This document shows, piece by piece, positions 25,670 through 35,033 of a DNA stretch of 64,000 nt. A program made the translations under genes and the position numbers. Position 1 is the first letter of the stretch. Each line of letters begins with the position of its first letter. Source of the DNA: UBA1563 sp041671545 (lineage in GTDB: Bacteria; Bacteroidota; Ignavibacteria; Ignavibacteriales; Ignavibacteriaceae); assembly GCA_041671545.1 (NCBI GenBank), contig JBAZBI010000011.1, positions 1-64,000 on the forward strand, written 5' to 3'. Under the pieces are notes generated by a model that saw only the letters and a list, made by a program, of their open reading frames with translations, searched no databases and was not told the origin of the DNA.

Positions 25670-28651
25670 ATGAATAAACTAACTCATCTCAGCTCCGAAG
25701 AACTTTTTGGTAACCGGATCAAAAATTTCCAAAAGATCATGCGTTTTAAAGTGCGTGATATTTTACTGGTGTCTAGTTTGTACGACTTTTATTTATTTGA
25801 AGAAGATGGACGCCTTTATGATATTATTCGTCAAGAATATCAGGTTTTCAACTTAAGTCATGCCCCGGAAATTACTCATGTTTCAACAGGAAGTGAAGCA
25901 ATCGAGCTCGCTTCTGAAAATCATTTTGATCTGATCATTACCACTTTGCACGTTGAAGACATGCATGTAACGAAGTTCGCCGAAATGCTGCGGCAAAATG
26001 GAACTGACACTCCGATTATTATTTTGGCGTATGACAATCAAGAGCGGAAAGATTTAACCACAAATTATGATACCTCAATTTTTGAAAGAATATTTATTTG
26101 GCAGGGTGATTACCGCATCCTTATCGGCATTATCAAATATGTTGAAGACAAAATAAATGTCGTTACCGACACTGCATTAGCCGGGGTGCAAGTTATCATT
26201 CTTGTGGAAGATAATGTTAAGTTTTATTCCTCCTACTTACCTTTAATTTATGCTGAAATTTTTAAGCAATCGCAACGGCTTATTTCCGAGGGAGTGAATC
26301 TAACCCATAAGTTTTTAAGAATGCGCGCTCGTCCGAAAATTTTACTCTGTTCAACTTACGAGGAAGCCTGGGAGAATTTTGAAAAATACCGTGAATATAT
26401 TTTAGGAATTATTACCGATATCAACTTCCGCTTAGGTGGTGAGAAAGATGCTGAAGCCGGAATTAAATTTGCAAAAGAAGTTTTAGCTGTACAGGGCGAC
26501 ATTCCAATTCTTCTCCAATCAAGTAATGAGGAATATGAAAAGAAAGCAGAAGAAATTGGAGCTTCATTCGTTCTTAAAGGCTCTCCTCGCTTACTTCACG
26601 AAGTGAGTGAATTCATGATGAACAATTTTGGATTCGGTGATTTTATTTTCCGTGTTCCTGAAGGGAAACATGTGGGACATGCAAATAATTTAATTGCTCT
26701 TGCTGAAATGTTAAAAATTGTTCCCGAAGAAAGTATAAAATTTCATGCGGAAAGAAACCACTTTTCAAATTGGTTGAAAGCCAGGACTGAGTTTTGGTTG
26801 GCTCACCGCTTGCGTCCGAGAAAAGTAACTGATTTTGCTTCCGGTGAAGAGCTGCGACAAGACCTGATAAATTCAATAAATCTTTTTTTAGAAATTCGGC
26901 AGAAGGGGATTATCACTGATTTCTCGAAAGATAATTTCGATCCAGAAAACAGTTTTGCACGTATTGGCGGCGGTTCGCTTGGCGGTAAAGCGCGTGGTTT
27001 GGGATTTGTGAACATGCTTATTACTAATTATGATATTGCAAATCGCTTTGATGATATTCGTATTTATGTCCCGTCTGCTGTTGTTCTCGGTACAGAGGTC
27101 TTCGATCAATTTATGGAAGAAAATAAACTGACGAACGTTGCACTTAGTTCTGTTGAAGATATTGATCTTATAAAAATATTTTTAGAGGCAAAATATTTTC
27201 CTGCCGAAATCCTAAAGCAATTAAAGGAATTTTTAGAAATTGTTCGAGCTCCGCTAGCAGTTCGTTCGTCAAGTCTGTTGGAAGATTCTCAGTTTCAACC
27301 TTTTGCAGGTGTTTACCAAACGTATATGATTCCCAATAGTGACGATGATATAAAGCAGAGACTCGAAGAACTGTTGCAAAGCATAAAATGTGTTTACGCA
27401 TCAACTTTTTTCAAAGCGGCAAAGAATTATATGAAAGCTACACAATACCGACTTGAAGAAGAAAAGATGGCGGTGGTTGTGCAAAAATTGGTTGGAACTT
27501 CAAGACATAATAGATTTTATCCCGACTTTGCCGGTGTTGCTAAATCATATAATTTTTATCCGGTCGCTCCGCAAAAATCACAAGACGGACTTGCAATGGT
27601 GGCTTTGGGATTAGGGAAAACTGTTGTTGATGGAGGAAACTCGGTACGTTTTTGTCCGAAATATCCGAAACATCTACTTCAATTTTTTTCTGCAAAAGAA
27701 ACAGTAAAAATATCGCAGCAAGATTTTTACGCTTTAGATTTGAAAGGGAAAGTCGATCACTCTAATGCGGAACCGTATGATACGCTTGTAAAAAAATATG
27801 ACCTGAGTGATGCCGAAAATGATGGCGCACTAGGATTTGTAGGTTCAACTTATTCACCTGATAATGATTCTGTTCACGACGGCATCTCCCGGAAAGGGAA
27901 GCGGCTGGTTACTTTTGCCCCTGTGTTAAAGAATAAGATATTTCCGCTCCCCGATATTTTGGATTTACTACTTGCAACAGGAAGCTGGGGAATGGGAACG
28001 CCCATCGAAATTGAATTTGCTGTTAATATGAGTGTTCCGAAAGGAAAGCCAAAAGAATTCGGAATGCTGCAAATGCGTCCGCTTGTACTTACACGTGAAG
28101 TGGAAGAAATTCATTTCGGAAAATTCAACAATAAGGACCTAATTTGTCTAAGTGAACAGGTACTTGGACATGGAACGATTACTGAAATTTACGACGTTGT
28201 ATTAGTTGATTTTCATAAGTTCGACCGTGCGAAAAGTAGAGAAACCGCAAACGAAGTAAGTCAGCTTAACGCTAAGTTGATCGCGCAGAAAAAGCAGTAC
28301 ATTTTAATTGGCGTTGGCAGATGGGGCACGCTCGATCCGTGGCTCGGTATTCCGGTTACGTGGGATCAAATTTCGGGTGCCGCAGTAATTGTTGAATCAG
28401 GATTTAAAGATTTGAGTGTAACACCTTCGCAGGGTTCGCACTTCTTTCAAAACATCACTTCATTCCGCGTTGGTTACTTTACCGTAAACTCGTATAAGAA
28501 TACTGATTTTGTTGATTGGGATTGGCTTACGAATCAAACTTCAGTTGAAGATTTGGAATTTACCCGCCACCTTCATTTTGAAAAACCCATCGTTGTTAAA
28601 ATGAACGGGCAGCAGAATAAGGGAATCATTTTAAAACCGGAGAGGAAATAA
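25670..28651 (+). CDS. Two receiver domains fused to a PEP-synthase-type ATP-grasp domain
   Basis: 993 residues. Residues about 30-150 form a first receiver-like domain in which the phosphoacceptor position holds Thr (FDLIITTLHVED), so it is degenerate. Residues about 172-325 form a second receiver with acidic pair Glu180-Asp181 (LVEDN), Asp250 (GIITDINF) and Lys303 (FVLKGS), all in place but with an insertion of about 20 residues. From about 430 comes the nucleotide-binding domain of PEP synthase/PPDK: GGGSLGGKARGLGF (433-446) and LAVRSSSLLEDSQFQPFAG (about 529-547). The phosphohistidine and TIM-barrel domains of full enzymes are missing, so it cannot be a normal PEP synthase. A phosphorylation-gated kinase or phosphotransferase is inferred. 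Confidence 0.85.
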   Translation: MNKLTHLSSEELFGNRIKNFQKIMRFKVRDILLVSSLYDFYLFEEDGRLYDIIRQEYQVFNLSHAPEITHVSTGSEAIELASENHFDLIITTLHVEDMHVTKFAEMLRQNGTDTPIIILAYDNQERKDLTTNYDTSIFERIFIWQGDYRILIGIIKYVEDKINVVTDTALAGVQVIILVEDNVKFYSSYLPLIYAEIFKQSQRLISEGVNLTHKFLRMRARPKILLCSTYEEAWENFEKYREYILGIITDINFRLGGEKDAEAGIKFAKEVLAVQGDIPILLQSSNEEYEKKAEEIGASFVLKGSPRLLHEVSEFMMNNFGFGDFIFRVPEGKHVGHANNLIALAEMLKIVPEESIKFHAERNHFSNWLKARTEFWLAHRLRPRKVTDFASGEELRQDLINSINLFLEIRQKGIITDFSKDNFDPENSFARIGGGSLGGKARGLGFVNMLITNYDIANRFDDIRIYVPSAVVLGTEVFDQFMEENKLTNVALSSVEDIDLIKIFLEAKYFPAEILKQLKEFLEIVRAPLAVRSSSLLEDSQFQPFAGVYQTYMIPNSDDDIKQRLEELLQSIKCVYASTFFKAAKNYMKATQYRLEEEKMAVVVQKLVGTSRHNRFYPDFAGVAKSYNFYPVAPQKSQDGLAMVALGLGKTVVDGGNSVRFCPKYPKHLLQFFSAKETVKISQQDFYALDLKGKVDHSNAEPYDTLVKKYDLSDAENDGALGFVGSTYSPDNDSVHDGISRKGKRLVTFAPVLKNKIFPLPDILDLLLATGSWGMGTPIEIEFAVNMSVPKGKPKEFGMLQMRPLVLTREVEEIHFGKFNNKDLICLSEQVLGHGTITEIYDVVLVDFHKFDRAKSRETANEVSQLNAKLIAQKKQYILIGVGRWGTLDPWLGIPVTWDQISGAAVIVESGFKDLSVTPSQGSHFFQNITSFRVGYFTVNSYKNTDFVDWDWLTNQTSVEDLEFTRHLHFEKPIVVKMNGQQNKGIILKPERK

Positions 28652-28659
28652 AACATGCT

Positions 28660-28686
28660 CAACTCATCTATAATTTAAATGAGTTG
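28660..28686. terminator. Weak hairpin between converging genes
   Basis: The 8-bp inverted repeat caactcat (28660-28667) / atgagttg (28679-28686) lies just after the ATP-grasp gene. No T-run follows it closely, so its role as a terminator is doubtful. Confidence 0.3.
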
Positions 28687-28699
28687 AACTTGACGAATT

Positions 28700-29017
28700 T
28701 TATTTAAGTTTGAATTGAACCGGCAAGACAACCCGTGCTTTTACATTTTTGCCATCTTTCTTTGCCGGTGAAAATTTTGATGATCTTATAGTCTTTTCGG
28801 CAGCTTCCGCACAACCACTTCCTATCCCTTTAATGATCTGAGTCTCTGTAACATTTCCGCATTCATCAATATACACTTTGATAAGATTTTTTCCTTCAAT
28901 GTTGGTCTTTAGTCCGGTCTCATCCCGAATGATTCCATTGAATTCTTTTATCCCAATTTTACCGCTAAGATTCGCATCAATAAGTGAGTACTAATTTTCT
29001 TCTAATTCTTCTTCCAT
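28700..29017 (-). pseudogene. TonB C-terminal domain remnant with an internal stop
   Basis: On the minus strand an open frame of about 96 codons runs from 28990 to a TAA at 28700-28702 without any start codon. It encodes a TonB C-terminal domain: GKNLIKVYIDECGNVTETQI, a Cys-containing helix AAEKTIRSSKFSPAKKDGK and VKARVVLPVQFKLK. In-frame just upstream is a TAG at 28991-28993 preceded by ATGGAAGAAGAA (Met-Glu-Glu-Glu) at 29017. It is therefore either a domain cut off by a deletion or a gene killed by a nonsense change. TonB domains normally carry energy to outer-membrane receptors. The adjoining sigma-factor remnant points to deletion. Confidence 0.65.
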
Positions 29018-29256
29018 GTGAATTTTTTCTTTTCTGAAATAACATAGACTTCATTTCGAGCCGTCTTTAGAAGCCAGAACCGGACACTCTCAAAATCTTT
29101 TATGGAATCCATCTTTTCAAATAATTTCAAAAAAACATTTTGCACAATATCTTCCTCAGTCATCGAAGATTGAACCATTTTAAGCGCGTAGTGATACACC
29201 GGCTTTTTATGGCTGTTATAAATATTTGAAAATGATATAAACTTTTGGGATTTCAT
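29002..29256 (-). pseudogene. Truncated ECF sigma factor (region 2 only)
   Basis: 84 residues covering only sigma-70 region 2: IYNSHKKPVYHYALKMVQSSMTEEDIVQNVFLKLFEKM, then FESVRFWLLKTARNEVY. A complete ECF sigma factor has about 160-190 residues with a region 4 helix-turn-helix, which is missing. The frame runs out inside the start of the TonB-domain remnant. Deletion between an ECF sigma gene and a downstream TonB-domain gene is the simplest explanation. Without region 4 it would be unlikely to recognise a -35 element. Confidence 0.7.
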
Positions 29257-29361
29257 AAATAAATTATCTTGCTATTTAAAAGATGCACAAAAGTGTGAAA
29301 AGTTGGTTGAAGGATCAAAAATATTTTTTGTAATTTTTGAACAACGATTAAGGTGATAAAG

Positions 29362-30150
29362 ATGAAACTCTCTGAAAAACTAAATGCTAATGTTACCGGA
29401 GTAAATAAAAGCGGAAGTATAATTTTTCTGCACGGATTTCCGTTCGATCAAAATATGTGGGATGCACAAGTTGAATTTCTGAAGAATGATTTCCTTTGTG
29501 TCACCTATGATATTCGTGGACTTGGAAAATCTGATTCTGGTGATGGACAGTTCACAATGGAAATGTTTGCGGATGATTGCCTAACCATTATTGCTGAATT
29601 GGAGCTCGATAAACCGGTTTTATGCGGACTCTCGATGGGAGGTTATCTTGGTTTTCGGGTTCTTGAAAGAGCGCAAGAAATATTTTCTGCTGCTGTTTTG
29701 TGCGATACTCGTGCTGAATCAGACAGTAACGTAGCAAAGTTGAAACGAGCAAACGGAGTGAATCAAATTAATACTGAAGGGATAGAAAAATTTGTTGAGG
29801 GATTCGTGCCAAATTGTTTCTCAGAAATATTTAAAACCAAAAATGTTGATGAGTATAATGTTTATTTGGAGCGGAGTAAAAAATCAAATCCAGTGGGTGT
29901 GAAAGGATGTTTGCTGGCGATGCAAGGAAGAACAAGTGTTACTTCTTCTTTACTTAATTTTAAAATTCCCACATTGCTGCTTTGCGGAGAAGATGATAAA
30001 TTAACGCCTTCAGAGGAAATGCGATCCATCTCCGATAAAATCCCTAATTCAAAATATCTAACCGTTCCAGGTTCCGGTCACATGACACCGATTGAAAATT
30101 CTGATTTTGTCAATAAAGCGATAAAAGATTTTCTTTCCGGTTTAGGATAG
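29362..30150 (+). CDS. Alpha/beta hydrolase
   Basis: 262 residues. Oxyanion motif FLHGFPFDQNMW, nucleophile elbow GLSMGGYLG (Ser91), acid near LLLCGEDDKLTP and catalytic His in PGSGHMTPIE complete the triad. The ATG at 29362 is preferred over the GTG at 29353 because AAGGTGAT overlaps the GTG and is well placed as a ribosome binding site for the ATG. It resembles 3-oxoadipate enol-lactonase/haloperoxidase-like hydrolases; the substrate is unknown. Its last nine bases overlap the 3' end of the convergent CHASE2 regulator gene. Confidence 0.88.
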   Translation: MKLSEKLNANVTGVNKSGSIIFLHGFPFDQNMWDAQVEFLKNDFLCVTYDIRGLGKSDSGDGQFTMEMFADDCLTIIAELELDKPVLCGLSMGGYLGFRVLERAQEIFSAAVLCDTRAESDSNVAKLKRANGVNQINTEGIEKFVEGFVPNCFSEIFKTKNVDEYNVYLERSKKSNPVGVKGCLLAMQGRTSVTSSLLNFKIPTLLLCGEDDKLTPSEEMRSISDKIPNSKYLTVPGSGHMTPIENSDFVNKAIKDFLSGLG

Positions 30151-32565
30151 ATAGTGTTTGATAACTTCATCTAAATATGGATGAAATTTCTTAGGGAGAT
30201 TTTTGTACTTCGAGAATAGTTTCTCTTTTACTGTCTCAAAGTTGTTAGAGCCAGTTTTAACTGCATCTTCACGAATGTTGGATAAAAAAGTATCGAGTTT
30301 CGCTTTCACTTTTTCTAAAACCTTCTCGTCATCCGTTGCGGCAATATCATTTATTGTTTCCGTAACATCAAAATTATTTTTTATTAAAAGTTTAAAAGAA
30401 AGTCCTCTGAAATTTTCTGAGATCAATGTGCGGTTAACTTCAAGTTCGGTTGCTATTTCGCTAAACGCAGAGTGCGAAAACTTTTTCTGCCGAAGTGCGT
30501 CGAGCACAAGTTCCTCATAGTGAAGCCGCTTTTCTTTAACCACTTCCTCCGGCAAATCAGCAAGTTGAATTATGGTTCTCTTTTCTGCATTGGCAAAAAC
30601 GAATGCCCGCTTAAGCGCTGATTCCAATTCACGGACATTCCCGCGCCAATCATGCTGCAACAAAATTTCCATCGCAGCTTTTGAGATTCCGGTGAGTGCA
30701 TTATTCTGTTTTATAATCCCGTTTACTATTTCGGGAATATCCTCTTTTCTTTCACGAAGCGCCGGTAGTTGGATCGGGAAGACGTTGAGTCTGTAAAACA
30801 AATCTTCGCGGAATTTTTTCTCTTTCACCATATGGTCAAGTTTTTTATTTGTCGCTGCAATTATACGAACATCAACTTTAAAAGATTTTGCCGAACCGAC
30901 TTTTTCAAATTCCCCGCTCTGCAAAACACGAAGCAATTTCACTTGAAAGTTCTCGGATGTTTCTCCGATTTCATCTAAAAAGATGGTTCCTTTATCAGCC
31001 GCTTCAAACCTTCCAATCTTGTCTCCGGCAGCGCCGGTAAAGGCTCCTTTAACGTGGCCGAACAATTCGCTTTCCAAAAGTGTTTCCGAGAGAGCGCCGC
31101 AATTAACTGCGATGAAGGGATTGTTTTTACGCAAACTGTTTTGATGAATTGCCTTTGCGACTAATTCTTTCCCGGTTCCGCTTTCACCTAGAATTAAAAC
31201 CGTTTCGTTCGTCGGGGCCGCTTTTTTAATAAAAGAAACCACGTCTCTCATAATTTTAGTGCGATAAATAATTCCGAAGAAATTCTCGCTCGCTTGGTCA
31301 TCTGCTTTTGAGGTGTAAGCCACATCGTTTTGATCTTGCTTTTCCAACCGCGAGATTTCTTTTTGCAGCAACTCGATTTTTTCTTTAAGATTTTCTTTTT
31401 CTTTAATTGATGAAGGATCGGAATGTTTTTTTAATTCAAGAAGTTCATGTTCCTTTTTAACAAGTAGATGCTTTAATGCCTCTGATTCCGAAATCGTTGT
31501 TTCGAAAAGTGAGTTGCGCTCAATTACTGTATAGATGGTTTCAAATGCGGCTAAGATAAAAAATGGAAGAAGAATGGAGGCAAAGTGTAGTTCATAATTG
31601 AAGTAGCTGAATAAAATATACTCAATAATTAAAACGAATGCGAAAGTTGTAGAAATAATATATCCTCTTTTCGCTGTAATTTGTTCAAAAAGAAAAACAA
31701 AGAACATGAGAAGTAAAAAATGGAAAAATATTGAAACAGTAGTGAGTGATTCGCTTGAAGCATTGTTCTGTAATAAATTTGAAACCGCAAACGCATGAAA
31801 AGCTATTCCCGGAAGAAAAGAATCAAATGGAGAAGATAATTTTTTTGTAAACTTTTCGTCGGAAACACCTATCAAAATAATTTTTCCGCGAAGCTTTTTT
31901 AGTTCGGAAGAACTCTGTTTTACGAGTAAGAAAAAGTCAAGCAGTTCATACCGGTGAAATTTTTTCCATGATGAAGTAACATTAACTTTTATAAATCCGC
32001 TATTTTTTGAATTTGCCAACAGTGCAGCAAAAGCTTTTTCATGATTTACTTGTAACGGAATTCTTCCTTTCTCAAGTAATCCAATATGTCCCGTTTCAAG
32101 GGAAGAGTCAATCTCTTTAAGTGATGGAAATTCTATTCCGTCGGATCGGGTAACATCATTCATCGAAGAAAAACCTTCGGGAACAGAACTGAGAACCAAA
32201 TTCCCTGCTGATTTTATTTGTGAGATGAGTAAGTTATCATACATCGTTTGAACCGAGTTTTTCCCGCTGAAAAAAACTTCAATTCCGATTTTTTTTACTC
32301 CATATTTATTCAATTCGTTTATAAGAAGAGCATAGTAACTTCTCTTTAGCGGCCAGCCGCCGAGCTGCGCAATGTCGTTTCCCGAAATATCGATGATTAC
32401 AACATTAGTGTCTGGTGCAACTTCACCGCGAATATTCTTAAAAATATTTTCGCATATTGCATTTGCGGAATCCGACAAACCCGAAAAAAAGATTGTCAGA
32501 AAAAATATCACAAGAACACTGAATGTTTTTATTATAAATCGTTTGTTCCCTTTAGCTTTAAACAT
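30142..32565 (-). CDS. CHASE2-domain sigma54-dependent transcriptional activator
   Basis: 807 residues. A signal anchor (about 11-29) leads to an extracytoplasmic CHASE2 sensor domain (about 50-255; VVIIDISGNDIAQLGGWPLKRSYYALLINEL). Three transmembrane helices (about 280-345) follow, then a coiled coil (about 355-420). The AAA+ domain has Walker A GESGTGKE (460-467), the sigma54-contacting loop GAFTGA, and Walker B GTIFLDEIGE. A weak helix-turn-helix-like stretch lies in the C-terminal part (FSEIATELEVNRTLISENF), but there is no clear Fis domain. It joins sensing and sigma54 activation in one membrane protein. Its targets are unknown. Confidence 0.9.
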   Translation of the reverse strand: MFKAKGNKRFIIKTFSVLVIFFLTIFFSGLSDSANAICENIFKNIRGEVAPDTNVVIIDISGNDIAQLGGWPLKRSYYALLINELNKYGVKKIGIEVFFSGKNSVQTMYDNLLISQIKSAGNLVLSSVPEGFSSMNDVTRSDGIEFPSLKEIDSSLETGHIGLLEKGRIPLQVNHEKAFAALLANSKNSGFIKVNVTSSWKKFHRYELLDFFLLVKQSSSELKKLRGKIILIGVSDEKFTKKLSSPFDSFLPGIAFHAFAVSNLLQNNASSESLTTVSIFFHFLLLMFFVFLFEQITAKRGYIISTTFAFVLIIEYILFSYFNYELHFASILLPFFILAAFETIYTVIERNSLFETTISESEALKHLLVKKEHELLELKKHSDPSSIKEKENLKEKIELLQKEISRLEKQDQNDVAYTSKADDQASENFFGIIYRTKIMRDVVSFIKKAAPTNETVLILGESGTGKELVAKAIHQNSLRKNNPFIAVNCGALSETLLESELFGHVKGAFTGAAGDKIGRFEAADKGTIFLDEIGETSENFQVKLLRVLQSGEFEKVGSAKSFKVDVRIIAATNKKLDHMVKEKKFREDLFYRLNVFPIQLPALRERKEDIPEIVNGIIKQNNALTGISKAAMEILLQHDWRGNVRELESALKRAFVFANAEKRTIIQLADLPEEVVKEKRLHYEELVLDALRQKKFSHSAFSEIATELEVNRTLISENFRGLSFKLLIKNNFDVTETINDIAATDDEKVLEKVKAKLDTFLSNIREDAVKTGSNNFETVKEKLFSKYKNLPKKFHPYLDEVIKHYLS

Positions 32566-32679
32566 TAATTTTCTTTAAAGAAATGATAAATAAATGATTC
32601 CTTACTTTAAAAATATAAAGATTTCGTTTCAATTTTTAATATTACACACACACATCACAAAATAGTAGAAGAAGACAAA

Positions 32680-34767
32680 GTGGAAAATAAAACCCCAAAT
32701 AGATTAGTAAATGAAAAAAGTCCCTATTTACTCCAACATGCATATAATCCGGTTGACTGGCGTGCATGGAATGAGGAAGCGTTTGAGAAAGCAAAAGAAG
32801 AAGACAAGCCGGTTTTCCTTTCAATCGGATATTCAACATGTCATTGGTGCCATGTAATGGAAAAAGAGTCGTTTGAAGATGAAGAAATAGCTTCATTGAT
32901 GAACAAATCTTTTGTCTCAATTAAAGTTGATAGAGAAGAACGTCCGGATGTTGACGCAGTGTACATGGCGGTGTGTCAAGTGCTTACGGGAAGCGGAGGC
33001 TGGCCATTAACAATATTGATGACCCCAGATAAGAAACCATTTTTTGCCGGCACGTATTTTCCAAAGGAAAGTAAACATGGAAGGACCGGATTAAAAGATT
33101 TGCTCCCAAAGATTGAAACGTATTGGAAAACTCAACGGCAAGATGTACTTGTATCTGCAAACCAAATTACCGATGCAATGCAGCAGACGAATGATTCACG
33201 CTTTGGAAAAGATTTTACCGACTCAATCATGGATTTGGCATTCAGGCAATACAATGAACGGTTCGATCATCAGTTTGGTGGATTTGGAAGCGCTCCGAAA
33301 TTTCCTACTCCACACAACTTACTTTTCCTTCTCCGTTATTATCATCGAACACAAAATAGTGAAGCTCTTGAAATTGTGACAAAAACATTAACGGAAATGC
33401 GCAAAGGCGGTATGTACGATCAAATCGGATATGGATTTCACCGCTACTCAACCGATAGGCAATGGCTTGTTCCTCATTTTGAAAAAATGTTGTACGATCA
33501 GGCAATGCTGATGTTAGCCTTTACTGAAGCGTATCAGATAAATGGAGAGGAGCTGTTCAAACAAACCGTTTATGAAATTTATGATTACGTTTCCCGTGAA
33601 TTAACTTCTGCAAACGGCGGTTTCTTTTCAGCCGAAGATGCGGACAGCGAAGGTGAAGAAGGAAAATTCTATCTCTGGCAAGTTGAGGAAGTTAAAAGAA
33701 TTTTAGGCGAAAACACCGGATTGTTCATCGACATTTTTCAAATAAAAGAAGATGGAAATTTTCTTGAACCATTTAAAGGTGAAAATCATGGCGAGAATAT
33801 TCCGCATCTAATAAAAACAGTTGCAGAATATGCGAACGAAAACAATCTGGATTTTGAAGAATTGAACTCGAAGATTTCACAATCGTTAAAAAAACTTTTT
33901 GAAGAAAGAGAAAAAAGAATTCATCCACACAAAGATGACAAAATTCTTACCGACTGGAACGGCTTGATGATAGCGGCTCTGGCAAAAGCTGGGGCTGTAT
34001 TTGAAGAAGAAAAATTTGTACGCTCCGCTGAGTCTGCTGTTCAATTTATTTTAAATAATTTAAAGACGAACAACGGTTTATTACTTCATCGTTTTAGAGA
34101 TGGCGAAGCTGCTATAAACGGGAATCTCGATGATTACGCCTTTATGATTTTTGCGTTGCAAGAATTATACGGGGCAACTTTTAAAGTTGAATATCTTCAA
34201 CAAGCTGAAAGTTTTCAGAAAGTGCTTGATAAACATTTTGCCGATGATGTTTATGGAGGATATTTCTTCACTTCGGATTTTGCTGAAGAACTCATCGTTC
34301 GGCAAAAAGAAATTTATGACGGTGCAATTCCTTCCGGTAATGCGGTAACGATGCTAAATCTGTTAAAACTTGCTAAATATAGCGGTAACACTGAATACGA
34401 AAATAAAGCGCTTGATTTGAGCCGCGCTTTTCATGAACATGTTAAAGCTACCCCGATGGGACACCCATTTTTAATGGTCGCACTTGAATTTATGCTTGCG
34501 AAAAATTTAGAAATTGTAATCGTTGGAAATCCGGAAACAGAAAAGGTTAGAGAAGCTATTTCCGCTGTGCGGAAAAAGTTTATGCCGAATAAGATTGTTA
34601 TTTGTAAAAATCCGGAAGGATCAACTGCTCTTGATGAATTTTCCGACTACACAAAAAATCTTACTGAACTTAACGGTGAACCGACTTTTTATCTTTGCAA
34701 AAATTTCGCGTGTGAACTGCCGACAAATGACTTTAATGAAATTGCTGCTAAACTTGGAATCGAATAA
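32680..34767 (+). CDS. YyaL/SSP411-type protein with thioredoxin-like N-terminus (DUF255)
   Basis: 695 residues from a GTG start. The start is right because NRLVNEKSPYLLQHAYNPVDW is the family's conserved N-terminus. The thioredoxin-like domain has STCHWCHVME with Cys54-His-Trp-Cys57, followed by an (alpha/alpha)6-like barrel region: GGWPLTILMTPDKKPFFAGTYFP, MYDQIGYGFHRYSTD and FFSAEDADSEGEEGKFYLW. Family members are widespread and mostly uncharacterised (human SPATA20). The next gene begins at the base after its stop. Confidence 0.9.
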   Translation: MENKTPNRLVNEKSPYLLQHAYNPVDWRAWNEEAFEKAKEEDKPVFLSIGYSTCHWCHVMEKESFEDEEIASLMNKSFVSIKVDREERPDVDAVYMAVCQVLTGSGGWPLTILMTPDKKPFFAGTYFPKESKHGRTGLKDLLPKIETYWKTQRQDVLVSANQITDAMQQTNDSRFGKDFTDSIMDLAFRQYNERFDHQFGGFGSAPKFPTPHNLLFLLRYYHRTQNSEALEIVTKTLTEMRKGGMYDQIGYGFHRYSTDRQWLVPHFEKMLYDQAMLMLAFTEAYQINGEELFKQTVYEIYDYVSRELTSANGGFFSAEDADSEGEEGKFYLWQVEEVKRILGENTGLFIDIFQIKEDGNFLEPFKGENHGENIPHLIKTVAEYANENNLDFEELNSKISQSLKKLFEEREKRIHPHKDDKILTDWNGLMIAALAKAGAVFEEEKFVRSAESAVQFILNNLKTNNGLLLHRFRDGEAAINGNLDDYAFMIFALQELYGATFKVEYLQQAESFQKVLDKHFADDVYGGYFFTSDFAEELIVRQKEIYDGAIPSGNAVTMLNLLKLAKYSGNTEYENKALDLSRAFHEHVKATPMGHPFLMVALEFMLAKNLEIVIVGNPETEKVREAISAVRKKFMPNKIVICKNPEGSTALDEFSDYTKNLTELNGEPTFYLCKNFACELPTNDFNEIAAKLGIE

Positions 34768-34992
34768 ATGAATTTCGATATATCGCAAATAGGTAAAATG
34801 TTAATATTGTTTGGAGGAATAATAGTGCTCGTTGGGATTGTACTTCTTTCCTTCGGTAAAATTCCTTTTCTTGGAAAGCTACCTGGAGATATTATCATTC
34901 AAAAAAAGAATTTTACTTTTTACTTCCCGATCGTGACTTCAATCCTATTAAGCCTGATCATTTCTTTGATTCTTTATCTCTTTAAAAAATAA
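34768..34992 (+). CDS. DUF2905 family small membrane protein
   Basis: 74 residues with two transmembrane helices (about 10-28 and 49-71) joined by the conserved loop GKIPFLGKLPGDIIIQKKNFTFYFP. That loop defines DUF2905, whose function is unknown. It starts directly after the YyaL-type stop codon, so the two are co-transcribed, and it is followed by a terminator. Confidence 0.88.
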   Translation: MNFDISQIGKMLILFGGIIVLVGIVLLSFGKIPFLGKLPGDIIIQKKNFTFYFPIVTSILLSLIISLILYLFKK

Positions 34993-35016
34993 AAAGCCCG
35001 AACGAATCGGGCTTTT
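34992..35016. terminator. Bidirectional terminator
   Basis: A perfect 10-bp stem pairs aaaagcccga (34992-35001) with tcgggctttt (35007-35016), loop acgaa. It separates the plus-strand YyaL/DUF2905 genes from the minus-strand thioredoxin gene. Confidence 0.88.
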
Positions 35017-35033
35017 ATCTTTGAATAGTAGTT

